The notes under the pieces were generated by a model. It ran no database searches, was not told the DNA's origin, and saw nothing but the letters and a program-made list of their open reading frames with translations. The position numbers and the translations under genes are program-made. DNA of 64,000 bases from Leucophora obtusa (lineage: Eukaryota; Arthropoda; Insecta; Diptera; Anthomyiidae): positions 66,149,654 to 66,213,653 of the forward strand of contig OX465299.1 of NCBI GenBank assembly GCA_949987735.1, given 5' to 3'. Below are positions 58,000-64,000 of the stretch, piece by piece; the stretch's first letter is position 1; every line of letters starts with the position of its first letter.

Positions 58000-58440
58000 T
58001 TTAATAACAAAAACGACATAATAAGCTGCATACCTATAGAAAAACAACTTTTGCAAAAATGACTGACTTTAAAAGATGTTTCTGCAAACACAAGATCATC
58101 AATAACACAGTAAGTGGTCAAGTATTTCATGATTGCTGAATGGCACCAACTTGAAGGAATAAAAAAGGAACATAATTTGTCCGGCAGATATGAAAACAAT
58201 AAGTTTAGAAGCACAATTGCTACATACAAAATACTTTGATAACTTCATCAGTAGCACATCATAATAGACTGTAGTATCAAATGTTTTTAAAAAATCGAAA
58301 AGAACAACGATCGTGAGATCCCCTGAATCAAACTATTATCTTCTAAAACTTTCAGTTAGGCAGTGCTACTACAGCTTATACCAGGTCGATAGCCAGATTG
58401 GTCTTCGGTAAGAAGGTTATTGGATCAGGGATGATAAAAT
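58000..58440 (-). pseudogene. Non-LTR retrotransposon reverse transcriptase fragment
   Basis: Minus-strand reading: NNLLTEDQSGYRPGISCSST, then LKVLED, and in a shifted frame GDLTIVVLFDFLKTFDTT, YYDVLLMKLSKYF and SNCASKL, with another frame reading FSYLPDKLCSF. This matches the RT block in which jockey/CR1-type elements have a LTEDQSGFRPGHSC-like segment followed by an LLDFSKAFDTV-like motif. The Asp and the FD pair of that motif are visible. The YxDD-bearing part is not recognisable downstream. Several stops and frameshifts show an old copy. No 3' tail was identified. Confidence 0.8.
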
Positions 58441-58498
58441 TGGTACTATAATGCTTTTTATGGTACTATTAGAACTTCGAAAGTACTATGGTACTCTA

Positions 58499-59689
58499 GA
58501 GTGGTCCAAAAAAACATGAAAGTTGGAATTCGCGATCTCCACAATGTTGCCCCTATTCCTTAATGTCTAAAAACTCTCTGTGCCAAGTTTCAGCTAAATC
58601 CGCTTTTATTTAGCGGTAGCACAAAAAGTTGTCTTTTAAGAATTAGTAATTTATCTCTAGAGTAATTTATACGAAAAGAAGGGTTGACTTTAAATTTAAT
58701 TATTTCTTAACCTGTACGCTATTATTTAACAATTTTTTTTAAATCTAGTCTTAATTAATGTGAATATAAGGAATTTAAAATCAAAACTTAAAAAAATTAA
58801 GTTACTTTTAAGTAATTCGCGGTTTTTTTTTAATTTATACAAAAAAATATATATTTTAGTCAAATTTTCGAAATTTTCCGAAAAGATGTAATTAAAAATT
58901 CAACTTGTTTTTGCCTTGAATGCGCAAATTTCTCAAATCTGATCTTTATTTTAATGAAGATTATGAATCAGCAATCGAAACTTAAAAAAAATGTGTGGTT
59001 TATGAATTATTCGCGGTTTTTGAAAATTCGAAAAAACTCAAGTTTTTTGAGATATTTTCCTAATTACCTGTAAACGGTGTTATCGACAAATGCAATTAGT
59101 TATACTTTTGCAATTCACTTACCAAGGGCCTTCATTATATATAACACTGATTTTAATCTTAAAAAGGATAACAGATATCCTTGCAAATTAACTTAAAATT
59201 TGACATTTTTTAATATTTCGCTATTATTTAGATTGCTATAATTTTATTGCTACCAAAAACCATATCTCTCATAATAGGACATTCAACAGATATATATTAA
59301 TGCAAAAACGAAATTTTCATATTGGTAAATATTAGAAAACATCCTGATCGAAGTTGATAATTTTTTGTATGTAATTTTCAAATTTCGCGAAATCCGCGCC
59401 TCCGATTTCAATTTTGATTTCAAATTCGTAATGTACACCTAAAAATGTATTAGATTTGATATGTCGCGATCGTAATATTTATATTTAATTTTTCTCATTT
59501 TTTCCATTATTTTTAATTAATTAAAAATAATATAACAAGTACAACCTCGAAACTTCAATTGCGATGTGCTACCTCTAAACAAAACTTTTTTTGTGATTTT
59601 TTTGATCAGACCACATTTATTTTCAAAGTGGCATATTTTTAGGGTTGTGGAGCGTGAAAATTCCAACTTTTTTTTTTTTTGGACCACTC
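58499..59689. mobile_element. 1.19-kb TIR element with TA duplication, no transposase
   Basis: The ends GAGTGGTCCAAAAAAACATG and (inverted) GAGTGGTCCAAAAAAAAAAA, then 'agttggaatt' on both sides, are flanked by TA (58,497-58,498 and 59,690-59,691). The length suits a mariner/Tc1 element, but I find no DDE motif in any frame. The 64-residue minus frame at 59,517 only spans the end. Confidence 0.85.
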
Positions 59690-59691
59690 TA

Positions 59692-60243
59692 ATGGTACTC
59701 CTTAGACTCATTTGGTAATATTTTTAAATTTTCAAAAGAAAAGGTGAAAAATTAAGAACGTAATGCAAAGAAAAAGTTTTAAAAATGTTACAAAAAATAT
59801 CTTAAATTAGATGAATTCAAGAGAAAATCTATAAATTTTTGTGATTTTTGTATACCACGCTTTTATCAAACTTAGCCCTATACTAAAAAATTCCCAACTT
59901 GTTATATACGTCACTGAGTTTATTTAATTTTTTTTTTCAGTTAACTTTAGTTAATTTAAAAATTGTAGATTAACTTAATTTTTCGTAAACTTTAAAAAAT
60001 TTTCGGTTACCGTCAAATAATTTGAAGTTGTTAGTAGTTTTTTTCTTATTTGAGACTCACAAGGGAGCTTCCCCTCAATAGTTTCCCATTGATTTGATTG
60101 AAATTCGGATATGTGACAGATACACGTAGTTTCTTCGCGGCCCAGTCTCATGTTTAGGGTTGAAACGAACTCATTTTCTTTTTTGGTATGAAATTTGTCT
60201 AAAATTTATGAAATTTTTATTTATTTTTTCACAGTGTTAAACC
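59692..60243. other. Spacer, no gene recognised
   Basis: AT-rich, nothing supported. Confidence 0.45.
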
Positions 60244-60245
60244 AC

Positions 60246-60910
60246 CCAGTGTAGAAAATCATTACCAGATATGTGGTTATGTAACTACATACTTGGTAAT
60301 GGTAACTAGTTACTTTTGTTATTACATTTCTTATTACCTTTATATGGCGATGTCGCGAAAAATAATGAGTTGTCGTTACACACCAGCATACGAAAAATCA
60401 AAAAATATATCGTTACCTATGTGCTCACCAGTACTGACAAAAATAATGAGTCTAAAAATAGATTTTCAAAAAAATAAATTATATAAAAAAAAATATTTTT
60501 TATTGTATTTTTTTTTTAATAAAATTTGCTGGTGCGGGAATCGAACCTGGGTCTACAGATTGCCAGTCAACAGCTCTACCATCTGAGCTATATCGACATG
60601 TAATATTTAATAGATAAAAACATAATTGACCTGCTGCACACAAGTAAGCTTACTCGCCAACATACAAAAAATCAAAAAATATGTGGTTACATATATCCTT
60701 AGCAGTGTTTAAAAAATATTGAGTCTAAAAATAGATTTCAAAAAATTTTCAAAAAAATCTAAAAATTTATTTTCTATTTGAAATAATGATAAAAATAAGT
60801 CATTATCAGTAACTCATTATTATATGTTTTAAAATAATGCAGAAGGTAAGTGTGTGTCATTACTGGTACTCCAAAAAATAATGATATGTCATTACCGTTT
60901 CTACACTGGG
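60246..60910. mobile_element. CCCAG-family TIR element (CCCAGTGTAGAAA), 665 bp
   Basis: It starts CCCAGTGTAGAAAATCATTA and the right end inverts to CCCAGTGTAGAAACGGTAAT, with CA on both flanks. It shares its left third with 24,190-24,390. A tRNA-like sequence lies in its middle. The 97-residue frame at 60,293 crosses repeat and tRNA-like sequence and is not a gene. Confidence 0.75.
60528..60600 (-). tRNA. tRNA-like sequence / pseudo-tRNA, apparent anticodon GGC
   Basis: Minus strand: GTCGATA, TAGCTCAGATGGTAGAGC (A box and D arm), an anticodon arm whose loop reads CTGGCAA, then GACCCAGGTTCGATTCC (B box). Both internal Pol III boxes look intact. The acceptor strands GTCGATA and ACCAGCA do not pair and the T stem pairs at only about three of five positions. 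It is therefore a tRNA-derived fragment (SINE head or decayed gene), not a working tRNA. Confidence 0.55.
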
Positions 60911-60912
60911 CA

Positions 60913-61314
60913 CTCTAGAAAAATTTATTGCTTGTATCATACACCCAAGTTGCCACTTATTTGAAATATAGTAGGTAGAAAAAAGCTTTACGGAAGAAGT
61001 CGCCATAGAGCCAAACGATGACAAATTGCTGAAAAATCTAAAATCTCAACTCAACCGATAACAATTTTTGATTCAAATATGATTTTTGAAAAAAAAAAAC
61101 AAAAAATAATAATAATAATTAAATAACAAAAATCTACGGTGCTCAGAAAGCTAAATTAACATTAAAGTATAGATTTAAGGTGATTTATCAACCCACTAAC
61201 TATAAGACAAATTACTTTTCGTCTATATTTGACATGAGTAATTAAAAAAAATAAATAAATAAACAAAAAGAAGTTGGTCAGTTCTGACATGTTTTTTATT
61301 TTAAGACTTCATCC
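60913..61314. other. Spacer, no gene recognised
   Basis: AT-rich, nothing supported. Confidence 0.45.
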
Positions 61315-61322
61315 GTCTATGG

Positions 61323-62593
61323 CAGGGGTGGCAAGACTTTTTTCGCTGCGTGCCAGAAACGGATAAATTTTTTTTTGAAAAATTTCTCGCGTGCCACCTT
61401 AAATTTAGTTGTCTTTTAAAAGCCCTTTTTTAAATTTCTCTTAAAAATATCATCGCAGATGTACATTTTTATCAGCGCTACGGATAACCCCCAAAGATAA
61501 CAATTAAATAACATCCAAGGCATGACATAAAAACGTTTGAAGGTTATTTAATTTTGTGGGGTTTATTTAATCTTTAAATATTGAGATTATTTCATTATGA
61601 AAAAATCCCCAATGAAATAAAATTAAGGGGTTAATTTTCTAAAACACTTCGGTGAAGTGCTGCGTTATTTCTATAGAAATTGTTTTTGTTACAAAAACAA
61701 TTTACATTGAAAGTTCCCTTCACTTCACCCAAGTGTTTTACGAAATTAGGTAGTGAAACAGTTTGAACATTATATATATATTCGTTCCTTTTACTCCTGC
61801 AAGGAGCATAGGGCCTTTGAACATTATTGCCTTTTAATTTTTTTTGGGGGGCTATTTTGATAAAAAAAAGTTAAATTAATGGGCGCCATCAATTATTTAA
61901 GTACGTAAGAAACTAGTTGAAAAATGTGCTTCGGGCAAAAATTTGATATTGTTAAAATAAATCGCGCGGCTTTTATCATCACAATAATGAATAAAAAGCG
62001 AATATTATGGATTTGAACAGAGAAATTTCTATTTCGGACGAAATGGCCCTGCGACGCACGATCAAAGCCCAATTTCAAATTCCAACAAAGAAGGTTATTT
62101 CATTATGAAACTTTATTTCAGCATTTATTTCATTGAGGGTTATTTCGTGGCACCTAAAAAAATAATTTTTTAGATCCAATTTTATTACAAGTTGTTTTCC
62201 AATTTTTGTGCAATTTTCTGGTACTTTTTATTTGTGAGGCATTTTCTCATCGAAACATTTAAACTTCTTTCAATCTAGAATTTTTAAATTTTCTCAGAAT
62301 TTTCTGATAATCGAATTTGCGAGTTCTGTATTAACCATATTTCTTTAAATAAAAAATGGTGGCAATACAGAGTATTATTAATTTTAAAAGACGATTTACA
62401 AGCTCTATGAAAAATTTCACCGTTATGGAGTTAAATCACACATTTTTGTAGCGAAGTTTAACATTCAACTGAATATTTTGCTGGTCTTCCAATAGTTCAA
62501 TTTTTTTAATAATATCCAACAAAACGTTGCGTGCCACCTAAAATCCACTCGCGTGCTCCTACTGACACGCGTGTCATAGTTTTCCCAGCCCTG
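61323..62593. mobile_element. hAT-type element CAGGGGTGG, 1.27 kb
   Basis: The ends CAGGGGTGGCAAGACTTTTT and (inverted) CAGGGCTGGGAAAACTATGA are flanked by GTCTATGG (61,315-61,322) and GTCTATAG (62,594-62,601), an 8-bp duplication with one mismatch. Subterminal 'gcgtgccacct' motifs occur at both ends. An internal hairpin pairs 'acttcggtgaagtg' and 'aaattgtttttgtt' motifs near 61,650-61,735. No transposase frame remains. Confidence 0.85.
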
Positions 62594-62689
62594 GTCTATA
62601 GGTTTCTTTATTTATAAGAAATAAGTTTAAAACAGTTTAAAGCTAGATAGGTTTTTGTCCCGTTTTCAAGCCTTAAATATGAGCTAGGT

Positions 62690-63240
62690 TTTTTGGACAT
62701 TTGGGCGCCAATTCTGAATAAGTACTAGATTAACCCTTTCTAAAAAGGGGTCAAAAACTCCCCTTAATTGAAGAGTAAGAGTGTTAAAATGTTCCCCAAA
62801 AATATTTGTCATGAAATTCTACTATAAGTCTCTGAATACATCAAAGTTGAAAATTAAACTTCAATGCCAGATATAAGTCAAAACTTTAAATGTGTCTAAG
62901 GGTTAAAATCGTACTTAATCGGAATTGGCGCTCAAATGTCCAACAAACCTGGATTTTAGGGGGAAACCATATGGATCTTCCATTTTAGGTATAGGATGTG
63001 TTCAGCAAACTTATGTAAAACACTACGAGGAACATTTTAACCCTCTAACTCTGCCACTTACGGGCCTTTTTTGTCCCTTTTTAGAAAGGGGCCATAATAC
63101 CCTTTAACTGAGCAGTTAGAGGGTTAAAATGTTCCACAAAAATGTTCCTCGTAGTGTTTTACATAAGTTCGCTAAACACATGCTATACCTAAAATGGAAG
63201 ATTCTCATGGTTTCCTATGCCGATTTGAAAAGGGGGACAT
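62690..63240. repeat. Dispersed repeat R1, copy 2
   Basis: Matches 1,640-2,130. 62,958-63,080 and 63,098-63,225 form a clear inverted repeat around 'ccctttttagaaagggg'. The 60-residue frame at 62,925 is not a gene. Confidence 0.8.
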
Positions 63241-64000
63241 TTTAACGCCGCCTAAAATATAATAAAATTCTGATGTGGTCTTTCAAAACGACGACACACA
63301 TATTTTTTTTGGTCTCCTCTACCAGAATCCATTGTCAGAACACCATAATTTTTTTTCATGTTGTTAAAACCGCTTGTTGTTATTATTCTGCCAATCATTC
63401 AACAACCTATACTTTGAAGCCGGTAATTTAAAAGATGTTTATATATCTATAAATAGTAACCACTTATTAGAAGAAATGCTAAAAATAAACTCCAACCAAA
63501 TGCAAGTTCAACTTTAAAAGTATTTGTAGCAGAAAAGAAGAGGAGTAATACAAAAATGCGTAAAATAAAATCGAATATTTTTCTTAAAGGCGTTTGCACT
63601 TTTAATAGTGCACATTCGCAAAGTTTTTTTTAGAAAAAGACAATGATAACATAAAACATAAACAACAAGCCAATAATCGTCATCATCACCGTAGTCATTA
63701 TAAGTTGGAGATTGGGAAAATGAGTACAGTGAACTTTGTAAGGAAAAAAAGCTTTGTTTTTTCCATGGACTTCAAGAACATTGATATTTTTACTGGCAAC
63801 TTTGTGTAGCACATCTACACATAGATTATTTTAAAGAACTTTTTAATGTACTTTGTAAAATATGTGTATATTGTTTTTTTTTGCAACATCTTTGGTTATT
63901 ATATTCCACGTCTACTGCTGCTTGAGTGAGTGATAAGGGAAGTATTGCCAAGGAGGAAATATGGAATTCGTTGAAGTTAGATTGTAAGCAAATCGTCCAT
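63241..64000. other. Spacer to window end, no gene recognised
   Basis: I recognise no gene or transposon end here. Confidence 0.45.

Noticed and set aside
60528..60600. Functional tRNA gene
   Set aside because: The acceptor stem does not pair and the T stem is poor, despite good A and B boxes. Reported as tRNA-like only.

Overview
The window is AT-rich, intron-and-intergenic style DNA of a higher fly (Diptera, probably a calyptrate such as a blowfly or muscid). The grounds are mini-me/INE-type repeats with GTCY microsatellites and 153-bp body repeats, many short TIR elements, and decayed mariner, Tc1, hAT and non-LTR fragments. I recognise no intact protein-coding gene and no host exon. Nearly every long open frame lies in a repeat or is a broken transposase. 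The species assignment is inference.

Layout. 0-6.5 kb: a decayed irritans-like mariner, hAT-type and other TIR elements, a large palindrome, and a 38-39-bp tandem array carrying a MITE with a TTA duplication. 6.5-11 kb: a dispersed repeat shared with 37 kb, two mini-me copies with 153-bp arrays, and several MITEs. 11.8-13.9 kb: a complete-ended but dead Tc1 element with IR/DR-type ends. 16-18.5 kb: MITEs and a mauritiana-like mariner fragment.

18,997-36,036 is the outstanding region. It is a hAT element (8-bp duplication ATCTTTAT, BED-finger transposase) split by a 15,469-bp foldback element (19,991-35,459) flanked by a 9-bp duplication, CCTGAAATG. The foldback arms are tandem arrays with 343-, 172- and 970-bp periods. 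The loop carries further nested insertions, including a small element made of inverted arrays of ~20-bp repeats.

37-50 kb: MITEs, a second CCCGGGA-rich hAT element (8-bp duplication CTAATTAC), an inverted repeat carrying a hammerhead-ribozyme-like motif (42.1 kb), a DD37E-like Tc1-superfamily pseudogene, a nested hAT cluster, and a ~450-bp insertion with another hammerhead-like motif flanked by a perfect 102-bp direct repeat (48.4-49.1 kb). 50-55 kb: one dispersed repeat carries two mariner-type insertions, and a deleted DD41D-type element follows. 55-64 kb: more hAT and TIR elements, a non-LTR reverse transcriptase fragment, a tRNA-like sequence inside a MITE, and a second copy of the repeat seen at 1.6 kb.

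The parts do not form a pathway. They are a record of successive insertions, and target duplications let the order be read in several places.
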